Assembly: GCA_029747585.1 (NCBI GenBank)
Contig: JAPEVF010000246.1
Span: 1 to 60,111, forward strand
DNA length: 60,111 bases
Reading direction: 5' to 3'
From: Pleurotus djamor
Lineage: Eukaryota; Basidiomycota; Agaricomycetes; Agaricales; Pleurotaceae
The notes below the pieces were generated by a model. That model did not search any database and was not told the origin of the DNA. It was given only the letters and a program-made list of their open reading frames with translations. The position numbers and the translations under genes were made by a program. Below, piece after piece: positions 44,048 to 54,188 of the stretch; positions within the stretch are counted from its first letter, which is position 1, and every line of letters starts with the position of its first letter.

Positions 44048-44647
44048 CGAAGATGCGGCGTCGGGCTTGTGTGTGACTCTGTGAGAGGTCTCGAATATCT
44101 ATGTCGTTTAGATNGATTTTGTACTTTTAATATCCCAAGCAAGCATGCGGGGAAGCCAAGATTGCTGGCNCGTCCATAAGCAAATTCGCAAGTAAAATCG
44201 GAGACTCGGNATGCATGCTGCGGTCATNACCCTTCGCATAGCTTATTTTTGTTGCGCAGTTGGAATGTGGAGGGAAGTGGAGAAGCCACCGGAGAACCAG
44301 AAATTGCGTATGGTAGCTGGTATCTCGANGGTGGCCATACGTGCTATTTCCCTACGGAACAGAGATGAGAGATGCGGGAAAGCCAGGAGATGGCTGGACA
44401 CGTCCGCATAGACCGAGGAAACTCTGGAGTGAAGGTGGCTAGNGGCCAGCACNGCGGACATGGTGTATGAACTGCGCATTTTGAGAACATGGAACTTGGA
44501 AGTGGGTGACAAGACTTTCCTGATTTGGCATCCCGTGGCGATGCCACAGCGTCAGTTCACGTTCGTTGTCCAGGTCACATCGGGTAAACGCCCCTTCATC
44601 TCCTCCTCTTCACTCGTCCTTTCTCTTTTTCCTACTTCCTCACTGCG
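44048..44647. other. Intergenic region between the two PalI paralogues
   Basis: This 600-bp stretch with several Ns should hold the promoter of the second paralogue. A CT-rich leader (CTCCTCCTCTTCACTCGTCC) lies just before the ATG at 44648. Nothing else is recognised. Confidence 0.4.
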
Positions 44648-46601
44648 ATGGGCTGCATNCGCCCAGCGACGCCAGGATTCATTGTCACGCTGGTCGCCAC
44701 GGCCTTGCTCGCTGTTGTTTCGTTCTGCGTTCCCTATTTCAGATCCGTTTACTTTCTNAAGGCCAACATTACCGTCTCAAACATAACTGGATCAGTGACT
44801 TTNGGGACATTGGGTTATTGCCTNGATTTACCTGGAAATACGACATGTTCATCNCCGTCAGTTGGATATGAACTTGGTGAGTTTCTCAAAGTTTCCCCGG
44901 TCGATCGAAAGCTCATTGCNGCNTCTGCGTTNCATCAGACATCAACAGTCTCGTCGGGAATAACACAAGATTCGACATCCCCAANGTCGTGGTCAAATGG
45001 CTGACATANGCACTCGTCCTACACATCGTTGCTCTGGCGCTTTCAGCAGGTTCTGCCGTATTCGGCCTCCTCGCGCATGTCCGCGAGATGTCCATGACCT
45101 GCTGCAGTACCTGCGTTTCAGGGTTTGCCGCCGTNGTCGCTATGGTCGCNTTCATCTTCGACCTCGCTCTCTTCTTCATCGCTAGATCCCGAATCAACAG
45201 CGTCCCTGGAGGATCAGCGGAGATTGGCAACGCTATATGGCTCACTCTCGCGGCATGGCTTTTGCTGTTCTTCAGTGGTTGCTTCTACACCCTGGGAAGG
45301 TGCTGTACGTCAAGACGTAATAGGTCGAAAACGGACTGGAATAATAAGGAGTCTGGAGGACCNCCAGGTGGAGGGTTCTTTGGTGGTAACAATNCTAACA
45401 ACAATAATGATGGATACGCAGAGCAAATGAGGTTGGATGCGGTCAAGGCTGAGGCGGACAGGAAGGCACGACAGAAGGCTCAGACTGAAGGAGGACTCCC
45501 GGCTTTCTTCGAGAACCAGCCGTTGACTGCGCAGGAAACCCAGCCTCTCACGGCTCGGGTAGATGGAGACTCGGTTTATGTCGANACTCCATATCACGAC
45601 CATCCAGCGCAAAGTATACACTCTGGACGTCAGCCTTCGACTGGNGCAGGTTATGCTGCTGGTGGTTATGCTAGGGCTCCCGCTGGTACTCGTGCAGTCG
45701 ATGAGTTCTACAACCCAAGCTATCCCCCTCAACCTCAGCCTCAACAACGTCCTCCTCGTCGCCAACCAAGTGGTTATGCAGCTTCATCATACGCTCCTTC
45801 TACTTACAGTTATAATGCGCCTCGCACGAGCTCTCCTCCACCCATGCCAACCATCACACCTCCGCCNCAGCGACCCGTGCATACGTCACCNCCTCCCATG
45901 CCGCAAACCCAATACCTCGCTGCTGGGAACCAATACGGCCAAGGGTATGGCCATGCGCCTAGGGACACCTCATGTAAGTTCCTTCCAACGATCTGACCTC
46001 TTTTCGTTTGCTAATTTTTGGAATAGACCAATCCGCTGTTTCGCATCAGCAGTATCCCACCAACTACAGCCAAAATCCTGATCCTCCTTTCAATCCTGAT
46101 ACTTACAATGCCACTGCAGTCATGACATCTCCACCTGCCGCCACCGACAATCCATACATGGGGGCCTCCAATAATGCCACATCCACTGCTGCGTATGACC
46201 CGTATTACAACGCCTACTCAGCGAGTCCCCAAGTTCACCAGCCTCAGCCCGAGCGAAGCTACACACTCGGAGGTGATGGGTACGGACAAAACGTTGTCCC
46301 GCCTCTGAGTAACAACAACCAGTATTTGAGCAATAACAATCAGTTCGGCACGAACTATGATTACACCTACTCTTCCCCGCCACATGTCTCGCCAGCACAT
46401 ACGCCTTCTCCAGCACAAGCCATCCCACCAGTGAATACCGCTGTCGCAGCTGCCCATGCTGCGGCACGTTCGCCAGTGACTACCAAAGCTGAAAGTTCCA
46501 GTCCCGTAAAGGGACCAAGACCACAGCCAACGTACGACGACGCGCCGCCAGGTTATGACGCTGGACCTAGTGCACCTACAGGCAACTGGGGAAAGAACTA
46601 G
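44648..46601 (+). CDS. PalI/Rim9 pH-response protein, long form with PPxY and PSAP in the tail
   Basis: Three exons (44648-44876, 44939-45973, 46027-46601) encode about 612 residues. The N-terminal 200 match the short paralogue: a first helix RPATPGFIVTLVATALLAVV, a loop with GYC...TTC, then three further helices ending AIWLTLAAWLLLFFSGCFY. A ~410-residue cytosolic tail follows, rich in Pro/Gln/Tyr/Ser/Asn, with a short charged helix (EQMRLDAVKAEADRKARQKAQ). The last 20 residues contain PPGY (46545-46556) and PSAP (46566-46577). PPxY binds WW domains of Nedd4/Rsp5 ligases and P[ST]AP binds the UEV domain of Tsg101/Vps23. PalI/Rim9 normally stabilises the Rim21/PalH sensor, and Rim signalling runs through ESCRT; see findings. 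A few ambiguous codons do not shift the frame. Confidence 0.87.
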
Positions 46602-46803
46602 TGTAATCTCTTGGACTCATATTTATGCACATATTGTTGATAGTTTTCTTTTCATACGACTGCATGGACATTGTTTGTGATGATATCTATAGCTGACTCG
46701 ATACCTTCTTTGTTTTACAATAATGACAGAAAGATGGAAAAGAACAAGACGATTTTTGTTTTTGTCCGCTACCAACTTTGCTTGAAAGCTTCATGTTCCA
46801 CGT

Positions 46804-49044
46804 TTAGAGCTCGTCTTTGTCGTGGATTTGCGGTACCTGAGGTTTGGCGGCATCCTTTGCAAGGAACATAGATAGGAAATCGTGGACAAGATCCGCGGCT
46901 GCGATACCCGTTATTTCAGCTGTGGAAGACAAAAGGGGAGGTGTTATGTCAGTTTATATCGCCCTGAGGGTTAACAGCAGAGAAATCCGAGAATTGACCG
47001 TTATCATAGGCAGGTGCCACCTCTACGACGTCAGCGCCTCTGTGAAGCAAGGGGAAAGAGGGGAGAGTTAGCGTTAGCTAAGACCGGGAAAGGTATGTAG
47101 ATCATGATGGGTTTGAAATGGGGGTATGTACGCACACAAAGTTCAATCCAGCGAGGCCACGTAAGATTCGCTTTACTTCCCGAGTAGTCCATCCGCCTGC
47201 TTCTGGGGTGCCGGCTTGAAGATTGGGGGTTTGGAGATGAGAATGTAAACGTAGATGTGGGTCGAGGGCGCGTTTGACTTACTGGCAGGTGCCAAACCTG
47301 GGTCTAGGAAATGGTTCAGTTACAAGAAACTTTCATTCCAGAAGAGTAAAGATGGCATCGACACAGAGTAGCTCAGCTCACCTATGACGTCGATATCAAG
47401 ACTTCAGATGATCCAGCGATGTGAAGGAGGTTGTTAAGACTCGTTGATTGAACACCACGATGGTGACTGTACCTGAGATACACGGGTGAATCTCCAACCC
47501 GTTCTCTGATCCGGCGAACAACTTCCGGGATCCCAAGATCATCTATGTCGTCCGTTGAGATGAGTTGGAATCCCACTGATTCATCGTTTTCTATATCAGC
47601 AACACCCTGATAATAACAGGGAGTTTGGTCGCAAAGAATGAAGTTTAAAATGTGCAATGATGGGGCACGAAGGGGATGGGTAGAGACTATTGTTAGGTGG
47701 GTGTGGGTGTAATGAAAGATCGAAATAAACATACAGCAAGCTTGCAACGGATACCGGCATGAACGCTGGTGTTGGACATTAATCCCTCTTCGGAAGCAAG
47801 GTAGAAGAATGTGCCATGAGTAACTCGAGATTGCTCGGTAAATTGACCTGGATAACCAGCCCATGTATCCTATGTCATATCTTTCCGTGAGCAAAGGTAG
47901 CTAAACTTGGGATCGTTGACACGCGTTTGAGGGAGGAACGTACTAGGTGTGCATCGAAGTGGATGACGGAGATCGGGCCGTATATTTTATGGAGAGACCT
48001 CAAGATAGGTAGGACCTAGAACCAGTAAGTTTAACGAGGGAAAGAGGAGTTACGCGTATATATAACTCACTATCGTGTGGTCTCCTCCGAGGCTGTAGAA
48101 CGGAGGAATGATATTTTAGCCGGTCAAAGATTAACATAGTCACTGTTCATACCTAATGATACGAGGACGCATACTTCCGTCCTTTGCCTTGTACCACGAA
48201 ACATCACCGAGATCTTCTCTCGCACTTCGGACGGGTCTATCCAGAAGGGTGGAGTATGCGACTTCCATCTGGTCAACGGCGAGAGCATTGTCAAAGGGGT
48301 TGACTGGAACCTGTGATCCTTAAAATCAGCTTCGAGGAGTTATGAAGATTTACTAGAACCGTACTGACATCACCGCAATCTAGGATCTTGAGCCCACTTT
48401 CGTACGGGTTATTGCGCCAAGAAAGCGTGTAACCTCGAGTTTCGCGTTGCCTTCTGCTCCCTGAGCGAATGGCGTACGGCCCAAATCGAGCACCAGGTCG
48501 GTAAGTGACCCCTGTGTCGAATGGCATGCCCAGTTGTGAGGGTCAGGTCTTCGGACCACGGTCATTCTAGCACACAGTACGTACCACACGGCCATTCTAG
48601 GTATCATCTATGCTTCCATGTATTTTCCTGCGCTTCGTCTATGCTCGTATGCTTGTAGTTTACCTACGGACTCCTGTATCTCGTGACTACGCGTTTTCGG
48701 CTATCTCCGTAGTGTACTTGTCGCGTTTCCCAGCCTTTCGTGTACTCTAGTCTGGTCAACGCAGGTCTTTAGCACTCGGATTTCCTGGAGCATTCCTCCA
48801 AGTTGGGACTTCTTGGCAGTGCCCATTACACCAGTATCGCGATATCAAAGGCCGCTGCGGCATCTTCAAGGCATCTGGTATATGGGAGGTGGGAGAACGA
48901 TAGGGGACCAGAGAAACTCTGGTCAAATTGGTTGCCATATTTCTCTGTCCAACTCGGGGAGCTGGGTTTAAGTGGTTCTTGAATGTGAGCATCAACCAAC
49001 AGCGTTGACGCTGCGATGGCTAGAACTACGAACGACGCGAACAT
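46804..49044 (-). CDS. Agmatinase (ureohydrolase) with signal peptide and C-terminal KDEL
   Basis: Exon 1 (from ATG 49044) encodes a signal peptide, [19 protein letters not shown], then the ureohydrolase N-terminus ([23 protein letters not shown]). Exon 2 continues [22 protein letters not shown]. Many small exons follow. The binuclear metal site is complete: SLGGDHTI (about 48090), HFDAHLDTWAG split by an intron (about 47960-47860), and [20 protein letters not shown] (about 47395-47190). The end reads PQIHDKDEL before TAA at 46804-46806. Agmatinase hydrolyses agmatine to putrescine and urea. The signal peptide plus KDEL predicts residence in the ER lumen or secretory pathway rather than mitochondria. 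The first intron is unusually long (about 290 nt) and its expected acceptor reads CTG instead of AG. Confidence 0.87.
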
Positions 49045-49270
49045 GGTCAGTCTTCAGGTAAGGCACTGTAAGGTGCTAGGCTTATGAATCAAGCGAACAA
49101 CACGTTCCCAATACTCCCAGGAAGAACGTCTGCAAGGAACCACGGTAAAGCAAAAGCTTGAAGATGCCACAAGCTAATCCCCATTGGAGTAAATAAGTAT
49201 TGTACATCGCTAATGCGCATCGTGTGCGTGTGAAGGATTCCAAGCACTCAACATTAGAATTTGCCTCGCC

Positions 49271-50163
49271 CTACGATCCAGTCCTCGCATCTGTGGTGCG
49301 AAGAGGAGCAACTTGCCACCTCCTTCTATTCCTCGCCGCAGGGACAAGGCTCCGGTCGTTCAGAGTGGGTTCCGCCAAAGAAAGCATACGAACTCTCCGA
49401 ACTGCTTCAGGGGAGTCATCGGCCTCGGCCTCTTCACCGCGTTCCTCCTCCATGACCTCTTCTTCCCCCAAATCGATATCACTATGTTGGACAGCTTCAG
49501 GTGTGGCTTTCTGCTGGCCTAATCCGAATAAGGCGAGCGGAGAGGTGACGGCAGTCGTCAAGAACTGCGACGCGTCGTCGATGATCGTTCGGGGTCTTCG
49601 AATCGGAATGGAGGTTAGAAGATAAGTCTTCTTACGCCATGCCTCAGATGGCACGCCGTTGGAAGGATATGTGGGATCAGAATCGAACTGGACATTGATC
49701 TCCCCTGAATTACTGTCGTAGAAAAAACGGGGTAGGGGATGGGAGTAGGAGTTAGGAAATGGGAGGGAAACCGGTCGTCGATGACGAAGGACGAGACGAT
49801 CACCTTGTGACTGTTCTTTAGTAGGCAATGGTAAAAAGGTAGAATGAAACTCACCCTCAATATCAACAGCGTGTCCGGATGACCTCGAGCACAAGGCTCC
49901 TGAAGGGTCGATGAAGAAGACTTGGTTGTTTCCCTCTGGACTCCGTCGACCTTCATTTCATCGCGATACTCAACTGGTATTCAGTTTCAAGAACAAGCAA
50001 CCTCACTTTCAACAAGCGAAGTATCCTTCTCTGGATAGAGGATAATCTCTGTGCCATCTTCGACATCGTCGTTCTCAACATCAAGTATCCGGTTCGAGGC
50101 CACTGAGCGAATTATGAAGTAACCTGCGGGAAAACCAAACGTCTGCATTGTGTCGGCAGTCAT
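49271..50163 (-). CDS. Beta-trefoil (ricin-B-like lectin fold) protein
   Basis: Three exons start at ATG 50163 (MTADTMQTFGFPAGYFIIRSV). The opening GYFIIRSVASNRILDVENDDVEDGTEI with LYPEK is a classical trefoil repeat of the ricin-B/R-type lectin fold. After an intron comes NQVFFIDPSGALCSRSSGHAVDIEG, another repeat with the F-x-x-D-x-x-G-x-L pattern, then DRLVLRHRRPVSLPFPN. The C-terminal 120 residues are outside the fold, with an acidic run (DLGEEEVMEEERGEEAEADD) and a basic end. There is no toxin A-chain or signal peptide, so this is an intracellular protein of unknown ligand. Similar uncharacterised proteins are common in basidiomycetes. Confidence 0.75.
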
Positions 50164-50329
50164 GGTAATGATGAAGGATGAGCTGGGCGATGCGCAGGCG
50201 CCAACGCAGACGGAACTTGTGTGGAATATTGCACTGCCTACTTCATACCTTACAAGAATAAGTACAGCTTCTCCTCTTCGCTACTAAGTATCCAAATAAG
50301 ACCGAAATTGTTTTTCCAATGCCTTTGCA

Positions 50330-53300
50330 TTACTCGTCGCCGTATCGATACCCCTCGTTATCATCGCCCAGATTCAAGCGTTCAGCGCCATAGGTGTCGT
50401 CGTTGCGCTCGTAACTCGGGTTGTACCCAGAATGCTCTTCGCCCCCTCCATATCCACCACCACCAAAGCCACCAGATGAGCCGAACGTATATCCTTGAGA
50501 TCCCTCGTAGGAAGATTCTTCTTGACGACCATATCTATGTCCGCCACCACCTTGATAACCACCTTCATCCTCCTCGGCACGATGGCGTTGGAAACCATAT
50601 CCGGAGGACTCGTTACCACCTCCGTAACGGCGCGAGTGGTCTTCTTCATCTTCTCCACCTCCGTAACGACGAGAATTATAACCTCCTTCATCATCTCCCC
50701 CACCATAGCGCCGGGAACCATAGCTGTTCTCCTCTTCATCTCCTCCATGGCGTCGTGAGCTATAGCTGTTCTCCTCCTCATCTCCTCCATGGCGTCGTGA
50801 GCTATACCTGTTTTCTTCCTCTTCACCACCACCGTAACGACGCGAACTGTAACTGTTTTCCTCCTCATCACCCCCATGGCGTCGTGAACTATAGCTGTTC
50901 TCCTCTTCTTCGCCGCCACCATAACGGCGAGATTGATAACCGCCGTCTTCTTCGCCACCACCGTATCGTCGAGACTGATGACTTTCGTCTTCATCACCAC
51001 CGTAACGGTGGGACTGCTCTTGTTCTTCACCGCCACCATAACCTCCATGGCGCCGGGACTGATAGTTGTCTTCCCCATCACCATGGGAGTTATATCGGTT
51101 TTCATAGGAAGACTCTTCATTGCGATTTTCGTCATAACCACCCGAACGGTGATACGACTCTTGCCGATTGTATGATGGTTCTTCTTCCTCTTGTTGTTGG
51201 TAAGGAGTGGAATCTTCCTGGTGCGTGTTGTACGCTAGAATTTCTGTAAGCAAACGATCATCCAGGATGAGTAGACTTGACATACTAGCCCCTCCACCAC
51301 CATGACTATGACCATGCTTCTCATACTCGACGATTTCATCAGTCTCAGAGCCTACACGTTTGTTCTTGCCATTTCGAACGCTATCCTGCACATGGAAGTT
51401 AGTAATCAAGCCAATTGAGGAGGCATATAGGGAGGTTACCTTGCTCAGATTGTTGATGACTTCCGCCTCCATATCCGGACCCAGTCCACCAAGCCACTCT
51501 TGCAACATCTCAAACATCCTGTGTTGGACGGACGATTGTTCTGTCGCATAGTATGGATGATGGAAAGCTTCCAGAACCTTGTAAGAGTGATCATTGTCTA
51601 ATAAGCTAGACATAGGCTGAATAACACGGAGAGACGTACTTCGTTGAGTACTTCGTTAGGATCGCTGTCATCACTCCAAGCCTATCATTGTGTTTAGCCC
51701 ACCATCTAAAAACTTATTGGCAGCACGTACCTTGACGATGAGGTTGACAGTATGCTCAACCACTACTTGGGCAATTTTACCAGCAGGTTCGTTCAGGATG
51801 AGTCCAAAGTGATCCTGTAAGTCTTCGTCAAGATGTGATTCATTGCGTAGGCCTCGATCTTACCTTCGAAAGCATACTATGCGAGGGATCAGATGCATTT
51901 CGGTCATTGAATACCTATTTGTACGACGTTAGTTGAATCCTAGGTCAGACGTACTGAAACCCTCAAGTAGAACTCACGGCATATTGGTCATCAGAGTCAA
52001 TAACAGCTTTACTTCCATCGTCAAGGACGCCAGTCACTTGTTGAAGAATTGGCTAAAATAACGTGTAAGAACCGACGAGACAGTCATGAGAGTCAGGTAA
52101 ATACCGTGAGATACGGTGCAAGGACAGTGAAAACATCTAGGCAACAATAATTAGTGTGAACCTCCTCGGAGACTTGTTTGATGACTCACAAGCGTTCAGA
52201 GCATTGGTCAACTCATCCATGAGATCGGCAAGTCCTGGAATCATCTCGATCTTAGCGACGATATCACGATAAACTTGATCGCGCCACTTGAGCAAGTCCA
52301 ACAGTTGTTTCTGAACATGGGGCGGGGCAACGTTGTCTGGGTCAAAGTGGTACGCCTTGGCTTTGGCCTGCATTTCTTCACCCTGGCTGGCGGTCTCGTC
52401 GCCTCCTCCGATGGGAAGCTTCTTGAGAATGGAGCTGAGGGCTTGAAGTTGCGAGTCTCCGTTGGTTTGCGCCTATGCGCGGTGTCAGCATTCCACATCA
52501 TGTATGGAACATGCGTCGTTGGCTCACGGAATCCATTTTAGCTGAAAGGTCCGTTACGCTAGCCTGACTCAGTTTGCTAAAGTGGAAGAACAATAAATAC
52601 TGCTGTCCAGTGAAACTCGAACAACACTTACTCTCCGGCCTCTCCCATCAAAGAATGGAGGAAATCAGCACCTGCAAGTCGTGTCATTCAATGATCCTGG
52701 TGGAGAACTCCCGACGCACCTCCAAAGGTACCAGTGACAAGGGGTGGCGCTCTGCCATTGGGTGTGTTGATGCGCACTAAGAGATAGGTTAGATGATGAT
52801 TCAATGGTATTGAAGTGTGTATATCACCATTGTCGCCGACGTGACAGAAGACTTCCTCGTGACCAAGCTTCACCAAAGCAATCTCACACCAGTTACTATG
52901 GGCAAGGAGATCTTCCAGAGTATGGAGCCCAGTACCAAGGAGTCGGTAAGCCTCGAATAGTTCCGGGCCATCTCTGCCACGAGCATTGCGGCCTTTCTCG
53001 ATGCATTCGGTAAGGGTCCGTCGAATGAAAGCGGTTGAGGAATCGAAGCCTTCATCTTCTGTAGCCATGTATTTCTAGCGGGTATTAGCGACGAATTCCA
53101 AAGAAAATGTTGTGGTTCGCATACCTTCATGCCAGTACGTTCATCGAATTCTAGTTCGCGATCCTCGACAGGAGGGCGCAATTTGGGATGGAACTCACGA
53201 GCATCGCCTTCTTTTTCAGCGTAACCTCTATACTTGGGTTAGATAGAATAGCGAATAAAGGCCAGGAAGCAAACTAACTTGGGGTTGTCAATGTGTTCCT

Positions 53301-54039
53301 ACATGTCAAGGGCATATTCAGTGATGATGTGACTGTATAAGGAAAAGATCGCTTACGACAGGAAGGTAGACGCCAAGGCGATCGGCAGTCACCTCGAATT
53401 CCTCAGTCGCGAAACCGAAGGTCTACAGAATCCACAAACACGTAAGGGGATGGAATATTGAGAGGGTATCCGACGCGCACCATGAATCCAAGGACAGAGA
53501 CCACCAATACGATCGTGTCCGCAGTAAGCTTACTCAACCCAGCGATATCCATAGCCTAGCAGATCGAAATATTCAACAGTGAAGGAAGGGGCAATCTCAT
53601 CGTGTCGTAAACATACTTGGGAGTAATCTCTGAGCCAGTTACCCTGAAAAGAAGTCAGATCATCAACCATCTATGAAATCTAATGAAAGATGTTGAACGC
53701 ACGAAGTACACCCGTTTGACGTCACTTCTTGAAAACTTGGATCCTCCGCCAGCCTTCTTGAGAACAGACGAAGCGAAGCCTAAGAGACCACCTCCACCAG
53801 CGTATCCAGCTGACTTGGATAGCTCGGATAAGATCCCCTCGATGTCGCCATGTCGGAAAGCCTTGCCTGCGCAAATATGGAACAAAATCAGTCGCGATCG
53901 GCATACAGACGATGGTCAAGGCTGTACCGTTTAGATAAGAGAAATCGGGGATGTCTCCTGCACCGAATGCATATGTTTCTGTAGGTAGTAAGACGATCAG
54001 AACCGTCAATATGAGTAAAGTCGTCGTAATGCTAGGCAT
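50330..54039 (-). CDS. het-C: Het-C heterokaryon-incompatibility-family protein
   Basis: The start is ATG 54039, with a signal peptide MPSITTTLLILTVLIVLLP. The Het-C hallmark AFGAGDIPDFSYLNG leads across an intron into KAFRHGDIEGILSEL. Many short exons give the conserved core, including FSRSDVKRVYFGNWLRDYSQAMDI, DRLGVYLPVEHIDNPKGYAE, RLLGTGLHTLEDLLAHSNWCE and EVFCHVGDN. Further on are LLDLLKWRDQVYRDIV and FHHPYYATEQSSVQHRMFEMLQEW. The C-terminal ~330 residues are a Gly/Arg/Tyr/Glu repeat tail, matching the Gly-rich tail of Neurospora HET-C. In Neurospora het-c alleles trigger vegetative incompatibility; in Aspergillus the homologue TinC interacts with NIMA. Whether this locus is polymorphic here is unknown. 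About fifteen introns; the last large exon ends at 50330. Confidence 0.9.
50600..51070. repeat. Coding minisatellite in the Het-C tail
   Basis: About eleven tandem units of 39-45 nt each encode variants of SRRYGGGEEEEN-S-Y-S and SRRHGGDEEENSYS. The two unit classes (YGGGEEE and HGGDEEE) alternate irregularly. Several neighbouring units, for example at 50745-50800, are nearly identical at the base level, which points to recent unequal exchange or slippage. Confidence 0.75.
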
Positions 54040-54188
54040 CGCGAACGATGGTGGAAGAAGTAAAGAAGGGGAAGCTGTTGACGGCCGTTGCCAAGGACCA
54101 AGATACCCTCTTCGGGTGACCTGATCGAGTGATTTCAATCCCGCGAAGATCACAAAAAGACACATATAAGTAGATTAGATAAAGGAAA

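Noticed and set aside
49271..50163. Ricin-like toxin gene
   Set aside because: Only a beta-trefoil lectin-type fold is present. There is no catalytic A-chain and no signal peptide, so nothing indicates a toxin.
50600..51070. Regular repeats resembling a CRISPR-like array
   Set aside because: The units are contiguous, in frame, lack unique spacers and encode the Gly-rich tail of a eukaryotic protein.
50221..51249. Long plus-strand ORF (342 residues, His/Arg-rich)
   Set aside because: It is the antisense shadow of the Het-C repeat tail; the minus strand carries the conserved protein.
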